This document shows positions 23,300 to 36,084 of a stretch of DNA of 64,000 bases, in pieces. Origin of the DNA: Melastoma dodecandrum (lineage: Eukaryota > Streptophyta > Magnoliopsida > Myrtales > Melastomataceae); NCBI GenBank assembly GCA_029817715.1, contig JARUPY010000502.1:62001-126000 (forward strand). The letters run 5' to 3'. Each line of letters begins with the position of its first letter. The first letter of the stretch is position 1. The notes under the pieces are model-generated. The model was not told the origin of the DNA and made no database searches. It worked only from the letters and a program-made list of their open reading frames with translations. The translations under genes and the position numbers were made by a program.

Positions 23300-25730
23300 G
23301 ACAATCAGGTGCTGGTCATTCCTCTGCGGATTGGATATGACGGTTTTCCTTCAGCATGCCCTCGTCACGCTTGTTGTACAGGTGATATTCCTACAGTAGC
23401 ATTGAATACTAATGGACATCAATATCAACAGTTCAAGTCTCAGGTGGTCATGGACAGTGTGAGCCTTGGCGAATGTTGCTATGTTGGCTTGTGGCATCAA
23501 AACAGCCACGATAGTATATTAGTAAGGGTAAGGATGCATATATACACGCCCACCCTCTATTATGCACTAATGGGAGAACCACTCTCTTGCAGGGGAATGA
23601 CTGCTTCATCTATTTTCACTTTTATTTGTCAGATGCACTACTTGCATACCTAGAAAACTGGCATTTTGGCATACATGCTGTAGGACCATTGCTAGGATTT
23701 GAACTAAGTCAAGCAACGTGTTCTAATGAGTGCAGATGAGGCTGGTTCTTTGCGGCGGGGCACCCAAATTTAGAGATATGATGTTGGTATTTTGCAAGCA
23801 CCCTGAAGTTAGGGGATGTTGACTGGACGTCATTCTTTTCCCCCTTCCTGAGACCAATGTATATTAACATTTAGGATAGGGCCCGGGAGGTGAGAGATGG
23901 ATATAGAGAAGTTTGTACAGGTTCTCATCGCCCCCTTATGGTTCCTTTTTAGGTTTCTTACTTTTCTCTAGGAGAAAATCTCTCTCTCTCTCATTCTGTG
24001 TAGGGGGTCTCTGCTTTTTTTGGCCTGGTAGATTTAGATTTAGATCTAGTTGTCCTTCATTAGCATTAGCACCCTTTTAAAATTAAGCTAGTAGCGATTG
24101 TTGTTTACCGGCTGAAGAAAAGGCCACCTTCAAAAAGTTTTGAGAATGCCTGGGTTTCCTGTTGTATATACTCTGATAGATCCATTTTAAATGCATTGAC
24201 ACCCTGCCATGGCTGTTGCCGTGCTTGTGATTCTGGGCAAAAAATGTTGCATGTTCTCTTTGAGAAATTGAGTAGTCTATCATAGTTCTACATGGTACAT
24301 TTGCTGATCTGCTATTTGAGAATTTTGTTTCCATACTTGGTCGGTGATTCCCTGGTCTCATACTTCATTTACAGTTGTTGTTACTTGTTGATACTACTGT
24401 AGGGAATGTCATTTGGACATCGTTTCCATACTTTGGTTGAAGCATTTCTTTCCCTAGAGACTTGGTTTGCTGATGCGATACTTTTGTTGTGTTTGTGATG
24501 GCTCTTACGTGTGTGGTATAAAAAAAAATTTGCGAAATAAGGTAGATAGTTTCGAAATGGCTAGTACGCCCTGTACTAGTATCTTCGCAGGACATGGATA
24601 CCCCGAGTGTCAAACCCTATTATGTCAGTTCATTGTGTTGGAACGCTGTGTACATGAAATGTGAAGCAAGCGAATACGTTAGGAAGATGGGCACAGATGG
24701 AGATGCAAGCCAAAGAGAGCGACTTCGATAAGGACGAGCTGAAGATACCTGTGAAAGTTTCGTGGATTTCACGATGATTAGCTGGATGACTATAGTGCTG
24801 TAAGATCAAGAAAGTATACTGGGAAACCCAGGACAAGGGGGATTTTGTGCTCATGAATCTTGCCGGAAAATCTGCGATGTATTGGCCAACTAGTTTTTCC
24901 TTGCTGACCAAAGCTACCAAACACTAATCAGCATGAACTGCCAAATGGGAAAAAGATAAGGAGACATAGCAATCTGATTTTGTTCAAGTTGGGTTCTCCG
25001 TTCTGGTAATTTGAGGTCTTCCTACAAGTACATTCATTTCTTGCAACCCCTTGTTTGAGTAATGATGAAGGGGAACTACCTGATTAGATTGCCGTTAAAC
25101 CTCTAGCCAGTAAAACCTAGAAAACCCTACTACCCTTGGTCAAATTGGAAGATAGTTTGCTTCTTAGATTGGATGTGAAAACTTACTTGAGGACCGTATC
25201 TCAAACTCTCCAGGGACTGAGCAAGTTCTATTTGTTTTGACGCGGTTGCGATCAGATCACTGCCTGTTCATGTTTTTCTACGAATCAGCTCTTACTCCAT
25301 ACTTCCCCGAAACGCCATGTTGTTATAAGAAGATACCAGCCTGCTTTCAATCTGATGCTCGGAGAGACGAACTTACCCTTTTTGTCTTTCTCTCTATGGA
25401 CTTGATGCGATCGATTCAAAGACTCATGGATCACCTACTCCTTTTTCGAAGGAAAACTTGAAAAATTTGATGGAATGTTATTCCCACAGTAAGGGCGGGT
25501 TTTGTAGACCCAGACCCACCCCTCTATGTTTTTCATGACCCGTACTCTTGTAAAATCTTCAAAACCCTCGCGGCGGTTATTGAAAACTCATTCCAGTGAC
25601 TGTATTTTGAGGATTTTGAAAATACCGACAATATTTGGTAAATTTTTTTACAGACTAATCGTACATCCGTACATTCCTCCATGACAACCGAGTCCATTTA
25701 CATGTAATAACAACCCAATCCTTTCTGCAT
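23300..25730. other. EAF1 3' untranslated region and spacer
   Basis: T-rich sequence follows the EAF1 stop at 23,297-23,299. The first part up to about 24,060 is likely 3' untranslated region. A CTCTCTCTCTCTC tract sits at about 23,980. From about 24,400 to 25,730 only short unsupported frames are present. Remnants of the end of the SFH-like pseudogene could extend here, but I could not recognise any. Confidence 0.4.
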
Positions 25731-25737
25731 ATCAAAT

Positions 25738-28072
25738 TTAAACAGCAGAAGAGATCATCCAATCAATTCCACTAATCCTATCACACAGTTCAACTACCAT
25801 ATCTTCTAACCTTTGCAGTCTTTGCCAATACGGCTGAATCAACTTCTCTTGTTTCAACTGCATTTGTGAAGTGGCTTGCACCCATGAACTGCCACGAGAT
25901 CTATCCCCTTCTTCCGTATGCAGGGCTGCAAATCTTGACAGGAAAAATCTGCCCAGCTTTTTTAACATGAGGTAGATGTAGGCGAGTAAGTTGACTATAA
26001 AAGCAACCAAGAGGCTCCGGGCATCCAAAGATCCTGACTCCGGAGCACTGTCGTCTGTTAAATGGCCTGTCAGGATGATGAAACCGGATATGGTGAGTAA
26101 AAACTTCGGAAATGACAAATGCATTTCCTTGTCGAGAATACTTGGTTTTCTTTATCAGCACTTTCATCCTGGAATAGTTATTGGCATTGGTCAGATGGGG
26201 ATGCACATCATAAAGAGTGGGTGTCGTTGCTTTTCCAGCTCTGTGATTAGTCATCACCTAGCGACTCTAGTTTTCACATTCATCAAAGGTCTAATGATCA
26301 ATGGGTCGATAACTAGTCCACGAAGTGACTAAATCATTTCTTGAAGAACAGACTTTCAGCTAGTAAGGCTTCATCGCTGAGGGTGTTTGTAGCAAAAGTT
26401 AGGGATATGTGCAACTGTCAACCACAAAAACGGGACAGAACCCATTTTAGCAGAGGCATGAGGGATTAAGGGATGATGTTGGCTTTTTCCAGCTACTTCT
26501 TCTAGGATTAGATGTCGTGAGATACAACGGAAAAGGCGTTTCAAAGTGCAGTGACCGTGATAAAAAATTACCAGTCACATTACTTGAAGAAATACCATTT
26601 TCATTTCCTTCAGCAATGGCAGCTGGTGCATCGAGATAGGCAGGATACAGTTGATCAACTATCACCCGCCTGATGCACAAATTGTAAACCACGTCATTAG
26701 CTTGCAATAGCCTATTACTTTCCAAGGCATGAAGAGTTAAATATAGAAATTACACTAGAAGCAGAAAGAGTAGAGAGGTAAATAAGAACAACGATATAAG
26801 TGAAAGTGCTAGGGAATACTTCATGCTGGGACACAGAAAGTCGCGTTGCACTGGATGAACCAGTCCTAGGGGTAGATAGTGAGTCTGTATTAGTTACATG
26901 TCGAACTGCACTTTGCAAACAAAGAAGAACTGTCATTTATCTCAATCCATTAAAGAGGAGGACAGTCTCCCATATCTCATTTTTTTCTCATTCCTCGTAA
27001 AGAACTCTCTCATTTCACCATCGAGTCTTGGAAATCAATTCTTATATCATGTTCAGAGGAACTTTGGAGTTTCCTCAAGTGCATCGCTTCCCCGGCATGT
27101 GCCGTCTGGAAATAGGGCATGAAGCGTGAGCCGCTGGTGGATTCCTAGCCAACATAAACCATGCTATGACAGCACCAAAGTCATTGACTGGAGCCTCACT
27201 TTCATTATTTCCGGATCATTCCAAGGTCCCTTTTCTGATCCGAGGCATCCCATCCCCTAGACACGAGCAACTTCCTCCAAGAAATTCTGGTAGTTGGCTG
27301 CTCCATCACATCACCGCAAGCATGAGCATCAGATGGCAAATCCTACAAAACTACCTCCCCGGAAAAAGTTTCTGCATTTGATAATGATCACCTGGAATCT
27401 ACAACCTCTAAAATCCTATGGCGGAATTTGTCACCAAGAACCTGTTGCACAAAGAAAAACGCATTGTAGGGATGAAACAAACTGGGTGCCAGACAACAAA
27501 AAAAAAGAGAGACGGTCATATACGCGTATGTTTGAGGTAGTCCTCGGATCAAGAAAACCCTTAGCCGTGTTCCATAGCAGTTTAAATCCGCTGCCGGCAT
27601 TCACAATGTATAACCGATTCAATGTCTGCAATGAATTGTGGTAACAACGGGTTATTTTTCAGTATACCTAATCTGGGGCACCACACACGTGATCAAGTTA
27701 CCTCTGGATGGTTATCCCCATCGATTTTCTACATGCGCATCACAAGATCATGGGCAACCTTACCAAAGCTCACAAAATTCTGCAATAGTATCCAGGAATA
27801 CAGGCATGATGATGTACATCGAGAAAGAAAAAAATTCTCAGCAGAAGTCCACAATGGAGGTGGTCATGGAAATCACCAATCCTTGCACATCCAGTATCGT
27901 GGTCGTAGAATCAATGTGTCTCTTTGCTAAATTTGAACAGGCCGGAAACTTTTCAGCAAAGGCCTTTCCGAATCCTTGACTTTTGTATCTCAGAAACCGA
28001 TCCACCGTGGTTATAGCCATTAGCTTGGTTGGTTCAACTTTGCCGAGACGCTCAATGTACCTAGGGTGACCT
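25738..28072 (-). pseudogene. SEC14/SFH-like PI-transfer protein, 3' portion, disrupted
   Basis: SFH proteins carry a Sec14 CRAL-TRIO domain that exchanges phosphatidylinositol and phosphatidylcholine, usually followed by a hydrophobic and coiled C-terminus. On the minus strand the exons run: [18 protein letters not shown] to [13 protein letters not shown] (about 28,068-27,870); FGKVAHDLVMRM-stop-KIDGDN (about 27,780-27,690); YIVNAGSGFKLLWNTAKGFL (about 27,620-27,525); VLGDKFRHRILEVVD (about 27,440-27,390); LPEFLGGSCSC with GTWNDPEIMK (about 27,300-27,180). A C-terminal exon at 26,124-25,738 has a hydrophobic segment and PYWQRLQRLEDMVVELCD, then ends early compared with the family. The TAG at 27,729-27,731 replaces Gln. 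Together with the Copia insertion inside the exon at 28,072 and a frame-broken exon upstream, this marks a dead gene. Confidence 0.8.
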
Positions 28073-28445
28073 TGTTGGTTGAAGGTTCGAGGTTGATGCA
28101 AAGAACTCTTTTGTTCTTATATTTTATCTTTTCTTGTTGTCTTTTTGTGGTGTCCTTTTATTTTTCTTATCGTGTGTCTCTTTATTTATCCTTTGTTATG
28201 TCTATTTAAGCGTTGTGATGTAATGGTTTTTGCATCACTTTATCAATTCTGTCAATTCGAAATCTAGAAAGAGAGCATTTGCTCAAAGATTGTTTGAGTT
28301 TTCTTAAATTTTGGTTCGGCCTCCGTCCTGTAGAAGGTTGTGCTACAAAAGCTAGCGTCTACAGAATGTCATGTTATTATTTGTCTCCCTTCTGTTGCAG
28401 TTTCTGCTATTGAGATTGAGTGTTTACATAACGTGAGAGCCTACA
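28073..28445 (+). repeat. 5' LTR of the Copia element
   Basis: It starts TGTTGGTTGAAGG and ends GAGAGCCTACA. It matches the right LTR from TCTTTTCTTGTTGTC through TTGAGATTGAGTG. The length is 373 bp, shorter than the right LTR because the latter holds a duplicated segment. Confidence 0.85.
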
Positions 28446-28533
28446 ATTAGTATCAGAGCGTCTTAGTGATCTTTCGGGAGCTGTGGAAGTCTTGTGAAGT
28501 TTTTGGAAGGTTGGTTTTGTCCTACAGAAGGAG

Positions 28534-28910
28534 ATGGAAGCAAGCAAGAGTTGTTTTTCTTCTACAACGCCACCCTTGTTCGATGGAGAAAATTATCAAG
28601 CTTAGGTAGTGAAGATGAACGCTTTCTTGGAATGTAGTGACTTGTGGGAAGCAGTGGAGGATGATTATGAAGTGACTCCACTCCCCGACAATCGTACAAT
28701 CAACCAAATTCGATTTCACAAGGAAAGAGTCACAAGGAAGGCGAAGGCAAAATCGTGCCTCTATGTTGTAGTGTCACCCTCTATATCAACATAATCATGA
28801 AGTTTCAAACCGCGAAGGAGATTTGAGATTTTCTAAAGATTGAGTACGAAGGTAATGAGAAGATAAGAGGTATGAAAGCTTTAAATATGATGCGAGAGTT
28901 CGAGAGATAA
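28534..28910 (+). pseudogene. Copia gag, N-terminal part
   Basis: The frame begins MEASKS and includes PPLFDGENYQA, then VVKMNAFLECSDLWEAVEDD, a typical DUF4219/UBN2 gag N-terminus of Copia elements. A TAG stands where Trp is expected after NYQA (28,603), a frame break follows near 28,792, and further stops follow about 28,824 and 28,906. The rest of gag resumes after a foreign insert of about 1 kb. Confidence 0.7.
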
Positions 28911-28929
28911 CAAATAATGAGAATGAGGC

Positions 28930-29930
28930 CGCGCTAAAACTCTTTAATTATTATTCTCCAGATGAGCATGGTTTTGACATCATCAAAAAGGGGGAAATTG
29001 TTGATATAGTCTGGTTTTGATGATGACAAAGGTTATGTATTGCTAATGTGCTATTTAAGTGTACAGAAGAACAGGTCTTCGGGTGTAGAAGCTGGTCTCT
29101 GTTATCCGTGCAATAGGTAAAAGAGTTATGTGGAGTACTTCAACGGGGGAAATGATCTAGCCATCAGAAATGGTGTTCTGAGGACAAGATCTACTATCGA
29201 GTCAACTATCTCTTTTATAGAGATGAGCATCTGTGTCACAGTTGCTATAACTCTCCTTGCTGGAGTACTTGCTATGGTTTTATTTTCGGATAGATTGATC
29301 AATCTGACTGATAAAATGATGCGTGTAAATCAATGGGCGGAAAATGAAGAAGAGGGAGCTGAAGAAATTGAAGTTAGGGCATGGGAGAAAGAGGTCTCGA
29401 ACTCGAAGTGGGGGATGACTTCGGGAACTGGAAGTGGCTCGTCGGCAGATGAGTTGTCTCCAGGTCGGGTCAAGCTGCAGGAAGGGCCGGATCTTGAGAG
29501 GCTGGACGGTGGGGCAGGCTTGCATGAAGAAGACCAAGGGGTGGGCCGCCCAGATGGGCTGGCGTAATAGCCTGCAAGCAAGTAATAATAAGAGTGGGGA
29601 CCAAATTGCAACATCAACAAGAAGACAGAGAAGAATTGGCAAAAGGAGGAAACATCAGCAACAGAATGCTGTACCCACGCACAACCAGCGCGCACAGCAG
29701 AGGTGGGTGACGAGCAGCAACAAACTAATCCCACCAACAGAATAAAACCCCCTCAGTCCAATCATCTCGGGATTAGGATAAGCATGAAGAAATGGATGGA
29801 GGTGGAAGACGAAGAAGATGGAGATGAGGGTTGTAAATAGCTATGGTTGCGGGATAGCTTCGACTGTTGTTGCTGTTTTCATTCCCTGAACCTTTTCTGT
29901 GATTTAAGGAGGTTTGGTGTTGGAGGATTC
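28930..29930. mobile_element. ~1-kb insert inside gag, including an LTR-start fragment
   Basis: The two parts of gag are separated by unrelated DNA. Near its left edge is CATCATCAAAAAGGGGGAAATTGTTGATATAG, that is, a polypurine tract followed by TGTTGA, just as at the start of the right LTR of the TR-GAG element at 60,926-60,943. It therefore includes a piece of another LTR element. The open frame at 29,130-29,567 (145 codons) has one hydrophobic segment (about residues 32-52) and an acidic region, and I do not recognise it. Confidence 0.45.
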
Positions 29931-30475
29931 TGGTGTTTGAAGGATTTCACGTCTCATAAAATCAGAGTTCAGGGCACAAAGATAAAGGATAACCGGATCG
30001 TGCAGAAGATTTTGGTGTCGTTGCCAAAAAGGTTTGAAGCTACGATTGCCTCTCTGGAGAAAACCAATGATATGTCCGATATAAGGCTGGCGGATTTGTT
30101 GAGCGAACTAGAAGCTCAAGAACAGAGAAGGTTCATGAGAAGGGAAGTCTCTGGAAAAGAAGCCTTACCAGGGAGGTCGCAGATACGAGCTTCTGGAAGA
30201 GAAAAGAAGCCATGGAACTAACAGAAAGGGAATGCAGTAGGCTCGGGCAGTAACAGAGGTCCTGCTGAACAGAGGCATCCTTCTAAGAGTGGTTCTGCTT
30301 ATCAAAGAGAAAGGCTGGATCAGTGCAAATACTGTGGAGGCAGAAATCATCCACATTTTAAGCGTTGGAGGAAGCCAAACATAAAGTGCAATAATTGTCA
30401 GAAGTTCGGGCATATTGCAAAATTTTTCAGGAGAAGAATTCTTGGCGAAACGATACGGAAGGTGCTGCAAATAAT
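29930..30475 (+). pseudogene. Copia gag, C-terminal part with zinc knuckle
   Basis: The frame SHKIRVQGTKIKDNRIVQKI then LVSLPKRFEA is the UBN2 part of Copia gag. After a stop at 30,219 it continues to CKYCGGRNHPHF and IKCNNCQKFGHIAKF. The CCHC knuckle has Phe where its last Cys should be, so it would not bind zinc normally. The LINE inserts directly after this. Confidence 0.7.
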
Positions 30476-30559
30476 GAGGTAGAGTACATGTTTTTTTGGT
30501 AGAAATGGTAGTTTCATTCAGAAAATAAAATAGGTGTTTTAACAGTTAGGTTACAGAAC

Positions 30560-31060
30560 CGGTGAAGCATGGGACGTCCTCATACAATGTTTCCAAAATG
30601 AAATCTGGGGGAAAATAGAAAGATAGGTAATGCTCCTCCTGGTTTAGGGCTGCCTTTGCCATCTTATCTGCAACCCTATTTCTTCCCCTTGGCACGTAGG
30701 TTATTGATGATGCTTCAAAATCATGTAATCACAACCCGCATTCATCCAGAATAGGCTTAATTAATGAGTTTGGTTGCTGGGTGCCCTGTAGGTAGCTAAC
30801 TAGTATTGCTGCATCTGTTTGGATTGCTAGATGCTTGATTCTCAGGTTCTTTGCTAGGCTGAGTCCTTCTTTAATTGCCATGGCTTCAGCAATTAGGCGG
30901 TTCGTGCTAGGGTGTTTAGCATAGGATCCAACTATCCAGTTGCCTTGTTGATCCTTCAGTACTGCCCCTAGGCCGATTTATAATCCGTTCTCCCTTGTAG
31001 ATGCATTTGTGTTCATCGTGTATGGTAGAGCTTTGTCCGGTTCCCATTTTTCTGGGAGAA
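30560..31060 (-). pseudogene. LINE RNase H domain, broken
   Basis: The minus strand reads IGLGAVLKDQQGNWIVGSYA, then NRLIAEAMAIKEGLSLAKN, then IQTDAAILVSYLQG and RNRVADKMAKAAL, the RNase H domain of plant L1 elements. Two in-frame stops interrupt it: TAA before IGLG and TGA after DECGL. The first catalytic Asp is expected in a VNVD-like motif but appears as Asn (MNTN), so the domain would be inactive even without the stops. Confidence 0.75.
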
Positions 31061-31565
31061 TGATCTGTTGGGATTGGTCCCTGTTTATGTTATCCATGTA
31101 AGAGAGGGGTGTTGGTTGGAGCCTGTGGTGCTGTCGTTGCCCTAGTTTCTTCTTGCCTCCAACTAGTGCTTGTAATTCAGCTGCTTTTCCCAGGATTAGG
31201 GAGTATGGTAGTGTGGTTTTGGTGGTATTCCTGAAGATGTTGTTGTTTCTCTACTTCCAGAGGTGCCATAGGATAGAGGTGAATAGAATTTGCCATTTGA
31301 TACCTCTATAAGTTGTGTGAGTTCCTGTTTTTAGGTTTCCTGGAAGCCACTGTTGCATAGCTCCTGCCGAGGAGACTATAGTGGGGGTAGGTTGAGGAAA
31401 TAGTTTCCAACTGGCCTGAGATATGGGGCAGTCCCTGAGAATGTGGAGTGCTGATTCAGTTTCCCATTCGCAAGTTGGGCATAGTCTGTCCTGCGTGATA
31501 TTTCTGGAATAAAGGAGGTCTTTTGTTGTGAGTCTGTCAAACCAAGCCAGCCATAGGTATGTCTT

Positions 31566-32273
31566 TTACTTTGGGAGGATAAGTAGTATCCACATCCATC
31601 TCAGGTTCGTTTGGACATAACTTCCATCCTGTGAGTGTGATAGGTTATATGCTGATGAAAGAGTGAAGTCTCCGTCAGGTGAGAGTTTCCATGTTATCTT
31701 GTCCTGTACGATGAATGGGCTTAGGAGGTGTAGGCCGGTGTTGTGGGACCATATTTCTGGTGGCTGCAAGCATGCTGCTCCTGTTTTGATCCATGTAGTG
31801 CCATCATAGTAGTCTGCCACTCTCATGTGAGTTTCCTGGTTATGTAGGGGCCCTGTGATCATGTTCCTTAGTCTTCCACACCTTAGCCAATCATCATTCC
31901 AGAAGCTGGTATGGGTTCCATCCTTAACTTGGAATCTTAATCCTTTATTCAGCAGGTCTTCCCCTGATCTTAGGGCTTTGAGAATGCAGGATCCTGTTTT
32001 TCTGTTTTCTAGGCAGTCCCCATATTTACTGGTAATGACCTGTCGCCATAGGGAGGACTTGTCTGTTTTAAATCTCCAAGCCAAGCGACCCAGAAGGGCC
32101 TTGTTCCTGTCCCTAGCTTTGAAGAGTCCTATACCACCTTCCTCTTTACGTTTAGTAACTTGGTTCCAGTTGACTAGGTGTAGTTTTTTCCGGCTTTCAG
32201 ATGATCCCCAGAAAAAATTTATGTTAGAGTCCAATTCCTCTTGGATTCTTCTTGGCCAGGATAAACAGGACAT
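31566..32273 (-). pseudogene. LINE zf-RVT region
   Basis: A 235-codon frame with NFFWGSSESRKKLHLVNW, then GIGLFKARDRNKALLGRLAW and FWNDDWL, the zinc-binding RVT-associated region that follows reverse transcriptase in plant non-LTR elements. It is out of frame with the RT part upstream and stops before the expected C-rich motif. Confidence 0.8.
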
Positions 32274-32579
32274 TTGGTATGCAGGTATGGCCTCTGTTAT
32301 TGATTTGATGGCAACTGATTTGGCTGTTTTACTTAGAAGTTTTATTTTCCATCCTGACAGTTTATCCCCGATTCTTTCTATAACAGAACAGAAGGCACTT
32401 GCTTTGTCTGCCCTTTTCCCTAACTTAAAACCCAGGTATTTTCCCAGATATGTGGTAATTTGGAAGCCTGTCTCTCTTGCTATTTTCCTTGCTCTGTTTT
32501 GGCCTATATTTGCTGAGAATAGGATGCGGCTCTTCTTTTTGTTTGTTATCCAGCTAGGTCGCAGAATTGTTTCAGGGCT

Positions 32580-33679
32580 CTAGTGATAGCCTTGGCATTT
32601 CTTATTGTCGCCTCTCCAAATAACAGTAGGTCATCAGCAAAGAAGAGGTGAGAGAAGGCGGGTCCATCTCTGCTTGCTGCCACCTTGTTTCACTTCCCCT
32701 TCCTACATTCCTGTTCTATAATATAATCGAGGTATTCCAAACAGAGAATAAAAAGATAGGGGGATAGAGGATCGCCTTGCCTAACGCCTCTTGATGGCTG
32801 GAAAGGGTTTAGGTTTCCTCCATTGAACAGGACACTATAGGTGGCCGTTGATAGGCAGCTCGAGATTAGGTTGATCATCTCTTTCAGGAAGTTGAATAGA
32901 TGTAGGACTTTTGCAATAAATCCCGATTCTAATTGGTCGAAAGCTTTATTCAGATCCACCTTGATTGCTAGATATCCTATCTTTCCATTCTTAGTGTTAA
33001 AAGTGTGCAGTTGCTCTTGAGCGATGATGTAGTTATCGCTTGCCCTTCGTCCAAGTAGGAAGCTGTTTTGGTAGGGGGAAATCAGCTCGTTCATGAGGGG
33101 TCTTATTCTGTTGACTAGTATCTTGGATATCACTTTGTAGAGTGTGTTGCATAGAAATATAGGCCTCAACTGGTCAACAGTTTCTAGGCTGGTTGTCTTT
33201 GGGATTAGAACTATGGATGTGCCTCCTAGTGTTCGTGGAATCTGGCAAGAGGTAAGGATCTGTTTGGCCTTCTTTACTATAGAGTTTTTGACTGTGTCCC
33301 AGAATTTTTGAAAGAAAATTGGGTGTAGTCCGTCTGGCCCTGGTGCTTTGGTCGATTTTAGGGAGAACAGGGCCTGTTTTACTTCTGCCTCATCACACTG
33401 TCTGGTTAGCTTGTTGTGGATTACAGGGTTGATGGTTGGGATTCCAGGGAGTGGGGCTTTAAGTTTCTCTGATGTGTAATTGCTGCCGTTGGTGACTGAG
33501 GTATATCTCTCAGAGAAAGCTGATCTGATATGATTTCCTATTTCTTCTTGGTTTTCAGACCAGGTATTTCCTATTTTCAGCCTATTGATTCGGTTTTCCC
33601 TTTTCTTAGCCAGTGTAGTTGCGTGAAAATATCTAGTGTTTCTTTCCCCTTCGATGATCCAATTCGTTCTGGACTTCAT
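32580..33679 (-). pseudogene. LINE reverse transcriptase
   Basis: Family blocks in order: KSRTNWIIEGERNTRYFHA, KAPGPDGLHPIFFQKFWD, SIVLIPKTTSLETVDQLRPI, KVDLNKAFDQLESGF and GVRQGDPLSPYLFILCLEYL. The catalytic FADD box (LFFADDLLLFGEA) follows at about 32,640, after a stop at 32,690, in a different frame. The family usually has SRANWLKDGDRNT at the start, so the RT core is well preserved but interrupted. As RNA it would copy its own transcript at a nicked target. Confidence 0.85.
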
Positions 33680-34085
33680 GAACCATAACTGCTCTTCTTC
33701 TATCAGGATATCGTTGTATTCTTGGATGAGCTTCTTTTCGAGGTTCTTAAGGAATTCTGAGTTCTTGTTGTCCAGGTATGTTTGTATACACAGGAGTCTC
33801 GCCTACAGCCTTCTTTTCTTGTGGTTTATGTTTCCAAAGGTTTCTTTGTTCCAGATTTCTACTTCCTCTTTGAATAATTTAGTTGCCATCATATGAATTG
33901 TGCCCTTCATCCCAGGATGAAGTTACTAGGTTTGGTAGGCTCTCATGGGATAACCAGGCAGTCTGGAATCTAAATGACCTTTGGAGGCGCAGTTGTTTTG
34001 ATTTGTATAGGCTGAGAAGTATCAGCCTGTGGTCTGAGTGGCATTTGGGAAGGTGGGATACTTGTGATTCAGGATATTGGAGTAG

Positions 34086-34690
34086 CTAGTCTAGGATCGC
34101 CACTGCTCGATCAAGTCTTTGAGAGATTCTACCCTGGGATCTGAGGTTGCACCAAGTGGTTTTAGGGCCAGAGAATTCTAGGTCTAGGAGTGAGCAGTAA
34201 TCTAAGCAGCCTGCTAGTTTCCTGGTTTGAGACATATACACTTTCCTTCCTCCTATCTTTTCTGTTTTGCTAACAGTGCTATTGAAGTCTCCTACCATCA
34301 GCCATGGGTGGTTAATGTGGTCTGCAATAATTCTACAGTTTTGCCATAGTATATCTCGGTTTCTAGACCTAGGGCTAGCATATATTGCAGAAATTAACCA
34401 AGGTTGGGTAGATGGTATCCTGACCTCGACATGGATTTCTTGCTCTGTGTTTGCCAAAGCTCGGATGTCTAGAAGAGTGGTGTCCCATAGAATCCATAGT
34501 CCTCCTCTGAAGCCGATTGAGCTTGAAACTATCGATCCATCAAAAGGTAGCCTCCTTATGCTAGCAGTAGCGTTATCTCCAGTGACTCTAGTTTCCGTGA
34601 TTACAGCCGTGGCAGGTTTGTGTTGGTGGTAAACGTCACAGAAGTGTCTAAAGAAACTGGGGTTAGCTGTTCCAAATTAGGATCTTCATT
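34086..34690 (-). pseudogene. LINE AP-type endonuclease
   Basis: The frame from 34,457 contains VEVRIPSTQPWLISAIYASP, then HPWLMVGDFNSTVSKTEKIGG and the SQRLDRA end block, an EEP-type endonuclease with the GDFN catalytic motif. Upstream, ITETRV holds the catalytic Glu in a TETR motif. The very start, MKILIWNS (34,683), is followed by a stop and a shift to ANPSFFRHF, so the WNCRG motif is lost. A stop after DRAVAILD also ends it. Confidence 0.75.
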
Positions 34691-35334
34691 GGAGGGTTAT
34701 AAGATGGGAAAGTGTTTGCCACTAGTTCCGAGTCCGTTGCACCAGTATTGGGATGGGCTTCATCCTTCAATTCCCAAGCTATTGGTGTCAGCTCCATGAC
34801 TTCTGCTTCCCCTGTCATTCTCATTGAGTGCCTGAATAGTCTCATGCGGATGTTGAGGAGTGGTGGGGCTAGGAGCACAATCAGTGGGGATTCCGTCGTG
34901 CAGACCACCAATGGAGACACACAGAGGTGTGTTTGACTTGCTTCCTCTTCTATAATGAAGTCTATAGGGTCTGAGTTTAATTCCCTCTCTTGCTGCCAGT
35001 ACATTGGAGGGTCTAGGATCCTCCGAATTCTCAGTGGTGGAGGTGCGTTTGAGCAGTTCCGTAGGGAAAGCGGTAGCCAGCAATGCTCTTCGACCTTCAA
35101 TAGGTGATTCCATTCTCTGATTTCGTCCTGGAGTTGGGCTCTGATGTTCTCCCTTAGGATTCCTAGGATCTGGTTGACCACCTGGTTTGAGGTTGGCCTG
35201 CTTATGGTTATTAGTGTCTCCAGTGTTCTTATATTTGCGCGAATTCCTTCCTTCTTGGTTTGGATCCATGATACTCTTGTTTGATGAGCTTGCCAGTGCC
35301 TCATGATGTCCCATTGAGCTGACTGGAGTGGCAT
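34663..35334 (-). pseudogene. LINE linker frame between ORF1 and endonuclease
   Basis: A 223-codon open frame lies just upstream of and runs into the endonuclease start. It contains no domain I recognise. Its position and strand make it part of the LINE ORF1 tail or inter-ORF region. Confidence 0.45.
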
Positions 35335-36084
35335 TGTTGTTTTTTCGGAGCTGGCTTTCTAAGTTTTGACCGCTTAGTTCTTGGTTTTCTTCTGTCGCTG
35401 CTGCTTCTTTATCGTTTGTAGGGGTAAAATGGGGATTTCACTATTTATAACCATTGCAGTATGCTGGGATGGTCTTCCTGTGAAGTCTCTGTGATTTTCG
35501 GGGTCCATCCAAGATTATGAAGGGGGTTTGACTTTCCTTTTATCTCTGATTCTTGTAGTGGTGCAGAGTGGGGTCGCTTTCCATTGCAGTTACTTTCCTT
35601 GTTTGCCATACCTTCTATAATCTCTCCTCTTGTTGCTGTTTCCTTCGTCTCTGTACCCTTGCTTTTTGTGGGTGGTGTATGACCATTATTTTCCTTGCTG
35701 CGTTCCTCCTTGCTCTTGGAATTTGATTCTGTTTCGGTTTGTTTGCAGGTCTTGTTTGTATTTCGTAACTTGGTGTGACCCGGATTTCTTTTCGGATTCT
35801 ATGCTGTACGTTGTTTCTGACGTGGGTTCCGTCTCTATGTTCCTTAATCCCTCTGATGAGTTTCTCTTGGAGTTCTGAATTCCTTTGAGCGTCTTGTGCG
35901 CTAGTCTTGTTTACTGCGATAGCTGCCCTTGTTCTCCAGATGGTCCCTCTGGCAGTGCTATCATTTCTTCTGTCTGATTTGCTTCCTTCTTCCCTTCTTG
36001 CTGTGTCACTGGATTTTGAAATTTTGAATTTTTTACCTTTTTTGGCAACTACCATCTGCCAGGTGCCGGATTCGTGTTCCTCCG

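Noticed and set aside
24083..24920. Possible last exons of the SFH-like gene or a separate small gene
   Set aside because: Minus-strand frames here show no SEC14 or coiled-coil motif and no credible splice sites, so I left the region as spacer.
31855..32583. 242-codon plus-strand frame
   Set aside because: It is the antisense shadow of the LINE zf-RVT/RT region; the minus strand carries the recognisable domain.
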